Positions 1 through 12,240 of a stretch of 64,000 nt of DNA are shown here, piece after piece. The position numbers and the translations under genes were made by a program. This DNA is from Leptospira stimsonii (GTDB lineage: Bacteria; Spirochaetota; Leptospiria; Leptospirales; Leptospiraceae). The stretch covers positions 879,001-943,000 of the forward strand of contig NZ_QHCS01000002.1 in NCBI RefSeq assembly GCF_003545875.1, read 5' to 3'. Every line of letters begins with the position of its first letter. Within the stretch, counting starts at the first letter, position 1. The notes beneath the pieces were generated by a model. It saw only the letters and a list, made by a program, of their open reading frames with translations, did no database searches and was not told where the DNA came from.

Positions 1-33
1 TTCAAGAAAACTCCTCCCCTCGAACCTGTCTGA
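1..33 (+). CDS. Possible C-terminal tail of an upstream gene (partial)
   Basis: Reading from base 1 gives ten sense codons ending in TGA at 31-33, three bases before the bioB ATG. This would fit the last codons of an upstream biotin-operon gene, but ten codons cannot be identified and the frame could be open by chance. Confidence 0.3.
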   Translation, partial: FKKTPPLEPV

Positions 34-36
34 AGA

Positions 37-1110
37 ATGTCTGCAACACTCAACACTGCCGAAAAAATATTCTCCGAAGTTCCAAGCGTAATCACCAAAG
101 AAGAGGCTCTGGAAATTCTGGATGGGACCCTTTCCCTGACGAGCTGTCTTGATAGAGCGTTTCAAGAAAGAAATCGCTATTACGGAAACAAGGTTCGTAT
201 TCATATCTTAGATAATATCAAAAACGGTCATTGCCCGGAAGACTGCGGTTACTGCGCTCAAAGAAAGAATGCAAATTCCGGGGTACAGGAATATCCGATG
301 AAATCCGAAACCGAAATCTACGAAGATGCGGTGAAGGCGAAGGAGAATGGGGCGTACCGTTTTTGTATGGTGACTTCCGGTACCGGGCCGAATCGACCGA
401 CGACCGAAAAACTCGCTTCCACCATACGAAAAATCACGGACGATTTGGGTTTAAAAGTTTGTCTCTCTGCGGGGCTTTTGGACGAAGACAAGGCGCAACT
501 CTTAAAAGCGGCCGGTCTCGATCGTTACAATCATAATCTCAATACCTCACAAAATCACTATCCTGAAATTTGCGACACGCATACATACGCACAAAGAGCG
601 GAAACGCTTGGTTCCGTTTCCAAAGCCGGAATCGGGATGTGTAGCGGTGTGATCGTAGGAATGGGAGAAACACTACGCGACCTCGTCGACGTTGCGTTTG
701 AACTCAAATCATTCCGTGTAATTTCGATCCCTGTGAATTTTTTCATTCCCGTAAAAGGTCACGCGATCAAAAATCCGAGCGTTCTCACACCGGAACTTTG
801 TGTAAGAATTCTTTGTCTCTTCCGTTTGGTAAATCCGGATTCCGAAATCCGAATCGCGGCGGGAAGAGAAGGACATCTCAGGAGTCTATCGGCAACCGCG
901 CTTTTTGCCGCGAATTCTTTGTTTTCCTCCGGTTATTTAAACGTAAAAGGATCGGATATGGTGGAAACGATCGGGATGATTCGGGACGCTGGATTTGTCC
1001 CGGAACTTGCCGACGGCGGAGTTCTGCCCGAAGATTCCGAAATGGAAGCTCTCTATTCGGAAAAAAATTTCCCGGAATTGTATAAATTTAAGAAATCTCT
1101 AAAGTCATAA
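37..1110 (+). CDS. bioB: Biotin synthase
   Basis: Radical-SAM enzyme that inserts sulfur into dethiobiotin to make biotin, the last step of biotin synthesis in the cytoplasm. The protein has 357 residues, a normal to slightly long length. The CxxxCxxC cluster motif is C66, C70 and C73 in GHCPEDCGYCAQ; it binds the [4Fe-4S] cluster that cleaves SAM. The family motif YNHNLNTS lies in the middle, and the C-terminal half has the conserved IRIAAGREGHLR segment. The ATG at 37 follows a stop at 31-33, so it may belong to a bio operon that begins outside the window. No strong terminator was seen after it. Confidence 0.96.
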   Translation: MSATLNTAEKIFSEVPSVITKEEALEILDGTLSLTSCLDRAFQERNRYYGNKVRIHILDNIKNGHCPEDCGYCAQRKNANSGVQEYPMKSETEIYEDAVKAKENGAYRFCMVTSGTGPNRPTTEKLASTIRKITDDLGLKVCLSAGLLDEDKAQLLKAAGLDRYNHNLNTSQNHYPEICDTHTYAQRAETLGSVSKAGIGMCSGVIVGMGETLRDLVDVAFELKSFRVISIPVNFFIPVKGHAIKNPSVLTPELCVRILCLFRLVNPDSEIRIAAGREGHLRSLSATALFAANSLFSSGYLNVKGSDMVETIGMIRDAGFVPELADGGVLPEDSEMEALYSEKNFPELYKFKKSLKS

Positions 1111-1484
<374 letters not shown>

Positions 1485-1661
1485 ATGAAATATAAAATAG
1501 AAATCAATAAGCTGAAGAACGGTTACATAGAAGCTAAGCTCATTGATACTGCTTCTAACAATCCGATTGAGTTTAGAATTTGCGATTCAGAAGATTATCT
1601 CCAAGCTCAAATCGCAGATTGGCACAAACGTTTTCACATGAAAGAACCTCAGGAGCAGTGA
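1485..1661 (+). CDS. Small hypothetical protein (58 aa)
   Basis: The frame runs from ATG at 1485 to TGA at 1659-1661 and encodes 58 residues beginning MKYKIEINKLKNGYIEAKL. A good Shine-Dalgarno, GGAG at 1474-1477, lies 7 bases before the ATG. The composition looks like a genuine soluble protein: alternating charged and hydrophobic residues, no low complexity, no signal peptide. The next gene starts 8 bases after its stop, so the two are probably co-transcribed. I do not recognise a family. The context (bioB upstream, SGNH lipoprotein and serB downstream) gives no clear function. Confidence 0.6.
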   Translation: MKYKIEINKLKNGYIEAKLIDTASNNPIEFRICDSEDYLQAQIADWHKRFHMKEPQEQ

Positions 1662-1668
1662 TAGATCT

Positions 1669-2415
1669 TTGGTAAGGTATCTCTTTACTTTTTCCTTGCT
1701 CTTTCTTTTCACTTCCTGCTCCGTCCTGACTAAAAAATCATATACAGATTACTCCAGTTCCAACTTTGAATGTTGGTCTGGGGCCGGGTATCGTTCCTCG
1801 GAGAAATTCGAACAATACTACTCCCTTTGGAAAACGATGCGAGGATTGTATCGTGAAGAAAATCAAAGAATCAAAACTGCGAATGTAGTATTCGTCGGAA
1901 ATTCTTTGATCCAATTGTTTCCGAGCGAGTTGATGGGAAAAGAATTTCCGGGGGCGGTAAATCGTGGAATCGGTGGAGATCTCACCGAACTCCTCCTGCA
2001 AAGAATCGAGGAAGACGTCCTTTTTCTGAACCCAAAAGCGATCGTTTTGGAAATTGGCGGAAACGATCTCATTCAAGGGAAGTGCTTGAACGTTATTGAA
2101 ACGAATCTAGGAAAAATTCTGGAGAAAATCAATCAAGTCAATCCGAATACAAAGGTCGTCATTCTAGGAATTCCACCGGTGCGAACGCAGAGTATCAACA
2201 ACGTTTCTCCTGTTCTTAATTTAACTTGGATTTCGATCGCGCAAACCTATAAAAACGTAGTATTTTTAGATAATTGGCAATGGCTCCGTGAAAAAGAGAG
2301 GCCAACTCTCAGACAAGAGTTTTGGCTCGAAAAGGATAAGATTCATCTCAATGAAAACGCCTACAAAATTTGGGTTCAAAAGCTGAAACCGATCCTGACT
2401 CCCTATTTACAGTAG
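1669..2415 (+). CDS. SGNH/GDSL-like hydrolase lipoprotein
   Basis: Putative exported esterase or lipase of the SGNH fold, 248 residues. The N-terminus is a short hydrophobic signal ending in FTSC (Cys17), a lipoprotein-type cleavage site, so it is probably membrane-anchored. SGNH blocks appear in order: block I as FVGNSL (GNS instead of GDS, with the nucleophile Ser kept), block II glycine in NRGIGGDLT, block III Asn in IGGNDL, and block V Asp-His in DKIHLN. The start is TTG at 1669, the first possible start after an in-frame stop at 1639-1641, with AGGAG at 1651-1655 upstream. The substrate cannot be inferred. serB follows after 10 bases. Confidence 0.8.
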   Translation: MVRYLFTFSLLFLFTSCSVLTKKSYTDYSSSNFECWSGAGYRSSEKFEQYYSLWKTMRGLYREENQRIKTANVVFVGNSLIQLFPSELMGKEFPGAVNRGIGGDLTELLLQRIEEDVLFLNPKAIVLEIGGNDLIQGKCLNVIETNLGKILEKINQVNPNTKVVILGIPPVRTQSINNVSPVLNLTWISIAQTYKNVVFLDNWQWLREKERPTLRQEFWLEKDKIHLNENAYKIWVQKLKPILTPYLQ

Positions 2416-2425
2416 TGAAATCGTT

Positions 2426-3289
2426 TTGCTCTTAATTCTCACTCAAAATCCGGAAGAAATTCGTAGAGAACTCCTGTTGGGGATGGGAAGTTTTGTTTCC
2501 ATTCGACCGGAAGATTCGTTATTGCTATCCTCCGCTCGCACCCGAACGAACGGACTTTGGAGTTGTATCGAATGGAACATTTCTAAGAAGTTGGATGTTC
2601 AGGAACTTTTCGCACTTCGGGCGAAATTTGCAAAAAAGGATTCGGATCTTTTGCAAGTGGACCGGCTCTTGGATTCCCGACAGAAGAGTCTATTTGCTTT
2701 CGACATGGATTCCACACTGATTCAACAGGAAGTGATCGATGAACTCGCAAGACTCGCGGGTGTTTACGATCAAGTCGCGTCCGTTACCAAGGAAGCGATG
2801 GAAGGGAACTTGGACTTTCACGAGGCCCTTAAAAAAAGATGTCTTCATCTCAAAGGACTTCCCACTACGATCTTTGAAGAGTTGTATCCAAAGCTCTCTC
2901 TGAATATCGGAGTTGAAAAATTACTCTTTGGTTTAAAAGAAATGGAAAGTAGAACGGCGGTCTTTTCCGGAGGCTTTACGGATATCTTGGAAATGTTTCA
3001 AAAGGAACATCGAATCGGAGAAGTTCGCGCAAACGTATTAGAAAGAGAGAATGGAATTCTGACCGGCTTTGTCACCGGAGAAATCGTGGACAAGGTCAAA
3101 AAGTTTGAATTCTTAAAAGAAATTCGGGATCGAGAAAACATTGATTCTTCACAAGTGGTTGCGGTGGGCGACGGCGCCAACGACGCTCTGATGTTAAACG
3201 AAGCCGGGATTGGAATCGGTTTTCACGCAAAAGAGGGATTGAAAAAGTTTATCATCAATTGGGTGGACTTTGCGCCTATGGACGTTTTG

Positions 3290-3307
<18 letters not shown>
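2426..3307 (+). CDS. serB: Phosphoserine phosphatase
   Basis: HAD-family phosphatase that hydrolyses O-phosphoserine to serine, the last step of serine synthesis. The catalytic motif FDMDSTL places the nucleophile at about D93 and the acid/base at D95. The SerB-type cap follows (EVIDELARLAG), then SGGF and the C-terminal VGDGANDALML motif. The first 80 residues form a short N-terminal extension of the kind seen in other SerB proteins. The assigned start is TTG at 2426, 10 bases after the previous stop. It lacks a clear Shine-Dalgarno, so an ATG about 20 codons downstream is an alternative. The 3' end overlaps the convergent mutS gene by 18 bases. Confidence 0.93.
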
Positions 3308-5832
<2,525 letters not shown>

Positions 5833-5836
<4 letters not shown>

Positions 5837-6483
5837 AAGACTGATTTTGCATTCCTGATAAATTCGATTATTTTTTGCGGATCTTTTTGACCGGGAGAGG
5901 ATTCGACTCCGCTCGCGACGTCCACTCCAAAGGGTTTTACTTTTTCTATCGCGGAAGCTACGTTCTCCGGATTCAAGCCGCCCGCGAGCAAAAACTTTCT
6001 CGTGACTTTCGAGACAAAGTCCCAGTTAAAACTTTCTCCGGTGCCGCCGCCCGCGCCCTTGGAATAGCTGTCCAAGATCAGAAATTCTCCCGGAACGGAA
6101 TTCAAATCCCCGTCTAAGATTTGTTTGTCGACGCGATACGAACAGATCTGGTTTTCTCCGAGAAGTTCGATTCGATAGATTGACGTAAGTTCCGGATCGT
6201 CCCAGACCCATTGCACATAATCATGAGAAAGGGCGCTACGAATCGTTCGAATTTCTTCTGGAGAATTTTTATAAAAGAGCAAAACAACCTGGGGAGAATG
6301 CGTTTGAGACTTGTAGAATTGAATGATCTTCTGTGCGGTCGCGATATCGATCTTTCTCGGACTCGAAGAGGCAAAATTGAGTCCTACAAAATCGGCTCCT
6401 TCTTCTTTGCAAATTTTTGCGATTTCAAGATCTCGGATTCCGCAGATCTTGACCTTTGGTTTTTGAGCAAAATTCGGTTTCAT
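5833..6483 (-). CDS. trpF: Phosphoribosylanthranilate isomerase
   Basis: Converts N-(5-phosphoribosyl)anthranilate to CdRP in tryptophan synthesis; cytoplasmic TIM barrel of 216 residues. The N-terminal VKICGIRD motif carries the catalytic Cys, GADFVGLNF follows, and the C-terminal GLNPENV and GVDVASGVESSPGQKD motifs bind phosphate. The gene is separate from the other trp genes, none of which is in the window, and is instead coupled to mutS by a 4-base overlap. The ATG at 6483 has no clear Shine-Dalgarno. Confidence 0.95.
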
Positions 6484-6575
6484 GAATCTGGTTTTTCCAG
6501 TCTCGGAGAAGGGTTTCTATAGATCACGTACTTTAACACTCGTCAGTTTCTAAGGCGGATTTACTTTCGGTTTCG

Positions 6576-7277
6576 ATGGCCTTGTCTCATTCCTTCCCGA
6601 TCGCAAACGGAAAAAAAATCCGCATTTTGATCCTCGGGAAAAAAGAACTTCCAAATCTTTCTCTGGAACCGAATTTTCAGAAAAAGGAAATTTCAAAATA
6701 TACCGGACAAAAAGAATCTTCGATTTTTCTTTTGAATCAGGTGCACGGAGATACGATTCTCCCTGCATCCGAAATCCCAGAATTTGCCTTTCCTGCGGCG
6801 GACGCTTTGATCGGGGAAAAATCTCAAAAAATTCTCTGTATTAAGACGGCGGATTGTATGCCGATCTTTTTTTGGTCTTCCCGTAGCGAGAAGTTCGCAG
6901 TGGTGCATTCGGGATGGAAAGGAACGTTAGCCGGAATCGCGGAGAAAACGATCTTAGAATGTTTTTCTAAAAACGAAATCGTGGACGGTTCTTTGTTCGG
7001 TTTTCTCGGACCCTTTGCTTCCGGAAACCGCTACGAAGTGGGGGAAGACGTTGCGTCCCTGTTTCGTTCCGAATATTTCGCTTGTTTGAAGTCTTCGCTT
7101 GAAGGGAAAAGTCTTTTAGATTTGGAATCCTTTCTGAGATTTCGATTGGAAAAGAATCGGATTCGAGTGAATCTCGATTCTTCCGGAATTTGTACGATGG
7201 AGAAAAATTCAGATTTCTTCAGTCATCGCAAAAAGGACCTCGGAAGAAATCTGAATTTGATTTGGAAGGAAGATTAG
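6576..7277 (+). CDS. pgeF: Laccase-domain (YfiH/LACC1) purine nucleoside phosphorylase family protein
   Basis: Member of the DUF152/YfiH family, 233 residues. Members have been described as multi-copper or zinc enzymes with purine-nucleoside phosphorylase/adenosine deaminase activity and, as PgeF, as peptidoglycan-editing factors. The metal residues are visible: His in NQVHGD, Cys in KTADCMP and His in VVHSGWKGT. The C-terminal GxxxRYEVG and SSGICT segments also fit. It is divergent from trpF (92 bases between starts) and overlaps the convergent receiver gene by 4 bases. The precise substrate is uncertain. Confidence 0.85.
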   Translation: MALSHSFPIANGKKIRILILGKKELPNLSLEPNFQKKEISKYTGQKESSIFLLNQVHGDTILPASEIPEFAFPAADALIGEKSQKILCIKTADCMPIFFWSSRSEKFAVVHSGWKGTLAGIAEKTILECFSKNEIVDGSLFGFLGPFASGNRYEVGEDVASLFRSEYFACLKSSLEGKSLLDLESFLRFRLEKNRIRVNLDSSGICTMEKNSDFFSHRKKDLGRNLNLIWKED

Positions 7278-7681
7278 ACTTTTGGAATTTTCTTGATTGC
7301 CGCGTTGACTTTTTCCAATACCTTCTCCCGTTTTACCGGTTTCGGAATGTAGTCCATCGCTCCCTCGTCCACGAGATATTTTAGGACCGCAGGTGTGTTC
7401 TCTTCGGACACCAGTACGATTCTGGGAAGAACGCCCTTTTCTTTGATCTCAAAAAAAGTGGCGAATCCATCCATGACTGGAAGATTCAGATCCAATGTGA
7501 TCAAATCGACTAATCGATGTTCATCGTAGAGTTTAACGAGTTCCTTTCCGTTTTCCGCAAATCCGATGACCTGATATCCTTCCGATTCTAAAATTTGAGC
7601 CAGTTGTTTGGCCTGAAATCTTGAGTTCTCGGCAATCAATACCTGATAAGGTCTTCCGTTCGGAGCTACACCTGCTTTCAT
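7274..7681 (-). CDS. Stand-alone response regulator receiver (CheY-like)
   Basis: Single receiver domain of 135 residues with no output domain. The phosphoacceptor is D64 in ITLDLNLPVMDG. The acid pocket is E18-N19 rather than the usual two acids. The switch Ser is S92 (VLVSEE) and the conserved Lys is K114 (YIPKPV). A GRPYQVLI start with an eleven-residue extension precedes the domain. AGAGG lies about 7 bases before the ATG. It is the last gene of a pgm-argD-leuB-receiver run, 14 bases after leuB, with no kinase nearby, so it is an orphan whose partner cannot be read from the window. Confidence 0.88.
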   Translation of the reverse strand: MKAGVAPNGRPYQVLIAENSRFQAKQLAQILESEGYQVIGFAENGKELVKLYDEHRLVDLITLDLNLPVMDGFATFFEIKEKGVLPRIVLVSEENTPAVLKYLVDEGAMDYIPKPVKREKVLEKVNAAIKKIPKV

Positions 7682-7695
7682 ACTTTAACCTCTTT

Positions 7696-8772
<1,077 letters not shown>

Positions 8773-8789
8773 TCTTTTTTGGATCCTTG

Positions 8790-10010
8790 TTAGTTTTGTT
8801 TGATTACGGATTCGAAAATATCCAGACCTTGATTTAAAAAGTCCGCGGAAATCGTGAGAGGAGGCATGATCCGAATTACGTTCTCCGCCGTTGCGTTGAC
8901 TACGAGTCCCGCTTTCAGCAAGGCTTCCGCAATGGGTCTGGAAGGAATCGCAAATTCAACTCCGATATGAAGTCCTTTTCCTCTTACGTCTTGGATAACC
9001 GGATACTTTTCTTTCATTTCATTCAGTCTGGAAAACGCTATATCGGAACAGACGTTTACGTTGTTTAGAATTTCTCTTGTCTGGATGATCCGAATGGTTT
9101 CGTACGCGATCGCCGCGGCTAAATGGTTTCCCCCGAAGGTGGAGCCGTGAGAGCCTAACGTAAAAAGATCCTGGTATCTCTCTCCTACGATCAACGCGCC
9201 GATCGGAAAACCCGAACCAAGTCCTTTTGCGAGTGTCATCGCATCCGGAGTAAAGCCCAACGTTTCAAAGGCGAATAACGTTCCCGTTCTTCCCATTCCG
9301 GTTTGGATTTCATCAAAGATGAGTAACGCATCGTTTTCCGCGGTCAATTCTCTTGAAAGTGTGAGAAAGTTTTTTGTAAGAGGAATGATTCCGCTTTCAC
9401 CTAAAATCGGTTCCACGAGAAGGGCTACGATTCTTCCCTGGTATCTTTCGAAGACGGATACGAGCATCTCGTCGTTGTTCGGTTCTATGAATTCGATTCC
9501 TTTGAGAAGTTCTCCGTAACCTTTTCTGATCTTATCCTGACCGGTTAAGCTCATCCCGGAAACGGATCTTCCGTGAAAACTTTTTTCCAAAGAAAGAATG
9601 ATCGGGTCTTCTATGTTTTTGGAATACGCGTATTTCCGAGCGAGTTTGAACGCGCCTTCGATCGCTTCCGTTCCGGAGTTTGTCAGAAAGACTTTTCCGG
9701 GAAAGGAATTGAGAATCAGAAGTTCTGCGAGTTTAGCCGCTTCTTCTGAATAGAAGAGATTGGATGTATGAAAGAGTTTATCCGCTTGGTTGCGAACCAC
9801 CTCGATGATATCCGGATCCGCGTGTCCTAAATTGGTAACGGCCACCCCGGAGTGAAAATCGATGTATTGTTTGTTGTCATAGTCGAAAAGGAGTTCATTG
9901 ACCCCGTAGCGAAACGCGACGTCGTATCTCGCATAGGTATTGATTAGATAGAGTTCGGCCAATTCCTTGGTGTGTTGAAAAAGTTCTTTTTGGATTTCCG
10001 TGTCGTTCAT
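8790..10010 (-). CDS. argD: Acetylornithine aminotransferase
   Basis: PLP-dependent class III aminotransferase that makes N-acetylornithine from the semialdehyde in arginine synthesis; it may also act on succinyl-diaminopimelate. 406 residues. Visible motifs are GVAVTNLGHADP, NSGTEAIEGAFKLARKY, FHGRSVSGMSLTG, the FDEIQTGMGRTG strand with the PLP Asp, and the catalytic Lys in LAKGLGSGFPIGA. It overlaps the end of pgm by 4 bases. argC is in the same window at 35105-36121. Confidence 0.92.
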   Translation of the reverse strand: MNDTEIQKELFQHTKELAELYLINTYARYDVAFRYGVNELLFDYDNKQYIDFHSGVAVTNLGHADPDIIEVVRNQADKLFHTSNLFYSEEAAKLAELLILNSFPGKVFLTNSGTEAIEGAFKLARKYAYSKNIEDPIILSLEKSFHGRSVSGMSLTGQDKIRKGYGELLKGIEFIEPNNDEMLVSVFERYQGRIVALLVEPILGESGIIPLTKNFLTLSRELTAENDALLIFDEIQTGMGRTGTLFAFETLGFTPDAMTLAKGLGSGFPIGALIVGERYQDLFTLGSHGSTFGGNHLAAAIAYETIRIIQTREILNNVNVCSDIAFSRLNEMKEKYPVIQDVRGKGLHIGVEFAIPSRPIAEALLKAGLVVNATAENVIRIMPPLTISADFLNQGLDIFESVIKQN

Positions 10011-11773
10011 GTAAGCCCTGCCAATTTTAAAAATATTTCTTCGGAGGCCTTGATTTCGAAAAGAAGGCCAGTCGTTAACGTTTGAATCTCTTCCTTGGAT
10101 TTTGGAGCCACGAGACTCTGAAAGGATGAATAAATCTTAATCTTAGGTTCCGTGCCGGAAGGTCGAATGGTGAGTTTCGCGTTGCCTTCGAGAATCACTT
10201 GGATTACGTCCGAAGAGGGACAACCGGAAAACGCGGTTTTGGACGCGCTTCCTTTTGCAGTTTGTGTTTTGTAATCCAGAATACCAACGATTTTTCTTTG
10301 GTGAATCCGTTTTCCCAAAAGATCGCTCGTTCTCAAAGAATCTAATGATTTCTGGATCTTTTCCTTTCCGGCGCTTCCCTCTAAAGTCAAGGATTTGAGG
10401 CTCTCTTGGAAGAGCCCGTAACGAAGGTAGATCTCGTCCATATAAGAAAGAAGGTCTTTTTTTTCGGTGAGAATTTCGAGAAGAAGAAGCGCCGAAGAAA
10501 GAGAATCCTTGTCTCTCACAAAGGAAACCGGAAGATAACCGAAAGATTCTTCTCCGCCGAAAAGAAAGAAGTCCGTTTTGCTTTTATCTAGTTTTGCCAT
10601 GACCTGTGCGATGAATTTAAAACCGGTGAGAACGTTTTTGTATTTCACCTTGTTTTTTTTCGCGATGATTTCTTGTAAGTCGGTGGTCACGATGGTTTTT
10701 ACAAGAACCGCCTTCTTTTTCTTCTTTTTAGATGCCGCATAACGTTCACAGAGATAAGCCGCCATGATCGATCCGATCTGATTTCCGTTGAGGAGGGTAT
10801 AATTTCCTTTTCCGTTTTGAACTCCGATTCCAAGACGATCCGCGTCCGGATCGGTTGCGATAAAAGCGTGAGCGTCTTTAGAAATCGCAAATTTCCGTGA
10901 GAGTTCCATCGCCTCCGGTTCTTCGGGGTTGGGAAACTTTACGGTAGGAAATTCTCCGTCCGGATCTTTTTGTTCGGGAACTAAGAAAACGTTTTTATAA
11001 CCAAAACCGTTGAGGAGCTCCTTCATCGATTTCCCGCCGGTTCCGTGTAACGGAGAATAGACGACCTTCAAGGAAGAACGATCTTTTGGTTTTAAGATGG
11101 AGGAAAGAATTCCCGCCTTTGCAAGTTCCTTTTTGTAAGAAGCAAAACAATCCTTTCCCGCGGTTGTAACAAACTTTTTGTACGTCGCGTCTTTGGGAGA
11201 AAGGATCGAGATCTGGTTCCAATCGCTGATGGATTCGATCGAGGAAATGATCTTCTTGTCGTCGGGTGGAACGAGTTGACCGCCGTCCGCGAGATAAGCC
11301 TTGAATCCGTTGTAATCCGGAGGATTGTGAGACGCGGTGATGACAACTCCGCCGCTTGCCTTGTAATAACGAATCGCATAGGAAAGGAGAGGAGTCGGAG
11401 TCACTTCTTTAAAGAGAACTACCTTCACGCCCAAAGAAGCGGCGATTCCCGCGGTGACTTCGGCAAATTCCTGAGATCTTCTTCTGGAGTCGTAGGCGAT
11501 GACGATAGAAGCCTTTTTATTTTTTTTTGCGAGATAAGAAACGAAGCCCAGCGCCGCGCGTCCGACCGTGTATTCGTTCATCCTTCCGATTCCGTTTCCG
11601 AGACGACCGCGCATTCCGCCGGTGCCGAATTCAAGGGGAACGGAGAAGGCTTCTACTTCGAGTCCGGATTCTCCCTTTTTGAATTTTTCAAGAGCGAACG
11701 AAGCTTCTTTTCGAGCGATGGCAGAGAATGGATCTTTAGTCCAGGAGAGGATCAAGGATTCAGGATGATTCAT
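10007..11773 (-). CDS. Phosphoglucomutase / phosphomannomutase (alpha-D-phosphohexomutase)
   Basis: Interconverts hexose 1- and 6-phosphates through a phosphoserine intermediate. 588 residues, the long form common in PgcA-type enzymes. It has the phosphoserine loop TASHNPPDYNG (near residue 147), the metal loop DPDADRLGIG, the sugar-specificity loop GGEESFGY and the phosphate-binding RPSGTEPKIKIY near the C-terminus. A lysine-rich stretch (SKKKKKKAV) lies in the middle. It heads the pgm-argD-leuB-receiver run. Glucose versus mannose preference cannot be decided from sequence. Confidence 0.93.
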   Translation of the reverse strand: MNHPESLILSWTKDPFSAIARKEASFALEKFKKGESGLEVEAFSVPLEFGTGGMRGRLGNGIGRMNEYTVGRAALGFVSYLAKKNKKASIVIAYDSRRRSQEFAEVTAGIAASLGVKVVLFKEVTPTPLLSYAIRYYKASGGVVITASHNPPDYNGFKAYLADGGQLVPPDDKKIISSIESISDWNQISILSPKDATYKKFVTTAGKDCFASYKKELAKAGILSSILKPKDRSSLKVVYSPLHGTGGKSMKELLNGFGYKNVFLVPEQKDPDGEFPTVKFPNPEEPEAMELSRKFAISKDAHAFIATDPDADRLGIGVQNGKGNYTLLNGNQIGSIMAAYLCERYAASKKKKKKAVLVKTIVTTDLQEIIAKKNKVKYKNVLTGFKFIAQVMAKLDKSKTDFFLFGGEESFGYLPVSFVRDKDSLSSALLLLEILTEKKDLLSYMDEIYLRYGLFQESLKSLTLEGSAGKEKIQKSLDSLRTSDLLGKRIHQRKIVGILDYKTQTAKGSASKTAFSGCPSSDVIQVILEGNAKLTIRPSGTEPKIKIYSSFQSLVAPKSKEEIQTLTTGLLFEIKASEEIFLKLAGLT

Positions 11774-11822
11774 AGTTTTCTAAGGATTCCGAGTGATTTT
11801 TTTTTCAGAGGATTCAATTCAT

Positions 11823-11858
11823 AAAATTAGGCTTTCTCTAGGGTTCAACCCTAATTTT
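11823..11858. promoter_or_regulatory. Nested palindromes in a divergent promoter region
   Basis: TAGGGTTCAACCCTA at 11839-11853 is a perfect palindrome about a central C. A second, overlapping inverted repeat pairs AAAATTAGG (11823-11831) with CCTAATTTT (11850-11858). They sit between the divergent pgm gene and the gene starting at 11875, about 20 bases from the latter. This fits an operator or competing RNA structures. No regulator is identified. Confidence 0.45.
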
Positions 11859-11874
11859 AGCCGATTCTAAAAGT

Positions 11875-12240
11875 ATGGAATCGTACGAATTAAACCAAGA
11901 TGAAAACAGAGAATTCTTGAGTTTGAGCAAGGCGCTCAAGCTCGCTTCTCTCTCTTTTTTTAGTCTTTCCGGAGTTTCTTTTTTTTCAGCCTTTGTTTCA
12001 AACGATACGGGCAGACTGATGTTGTATCTTATTCCCGGAATTTTATTTCTTCTGATCGGAATCTGGAGTTACAGCGCCGGGATTTCCTTCAAAAGGATAA
12101 CGGAGACCAAGGGAGAGGATTTGGATTATCTAAGAATCGGTCTTCGAAGTCTGAAGGTTCATTTTTGGATTCAGATTTCTTTTGGATTCTTTGCAATTCT
12201 ATTTCTCTTGGGAGGGGCCCTTCTTACCCTTGTCTCTTGA
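11875..12240 (+). CDS. Hypothetical membrane protein, three TM segments
   Basis: 121 residues with a charged N-terminus and three hydrophobic segments (about residues 22-43, 50-72 and 96-120), so an inner-membrane protein is likely. I do not recognise a family. Its TGA overlaps the ATG of the following aminotransferase by one base (TGATG), so the two are probably translated together. The start is the only ATG near the upstream palindromes, and no Shine-Dalgarno is obvious. Confidence 0.7.
   Translation: MESYELNQDENREFLSLSKALKLASLSFFSLSGVSFFSAFVSNDTGRLMLYLIPGILFLLIGIWSYSAGISFKRITETKGEDLDYLRIGLRSLKVHFWIQISFGFFAILFLLGGALLTLVS

Noticed and set aside
11276..11824. Open frame of 182 codons on the plus strand opposite pgm
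   Set aside because: It is antisense to a well-supported enzyme and shows low-complexity Arg/Ser composition.
12165..12239. Extended N-terminus of the aminotransferase
   Set aside because: The extra 25 residues lie within the preceding gene and do not resemble the family; the ATG at 12240 forms the usual TGATG junction.
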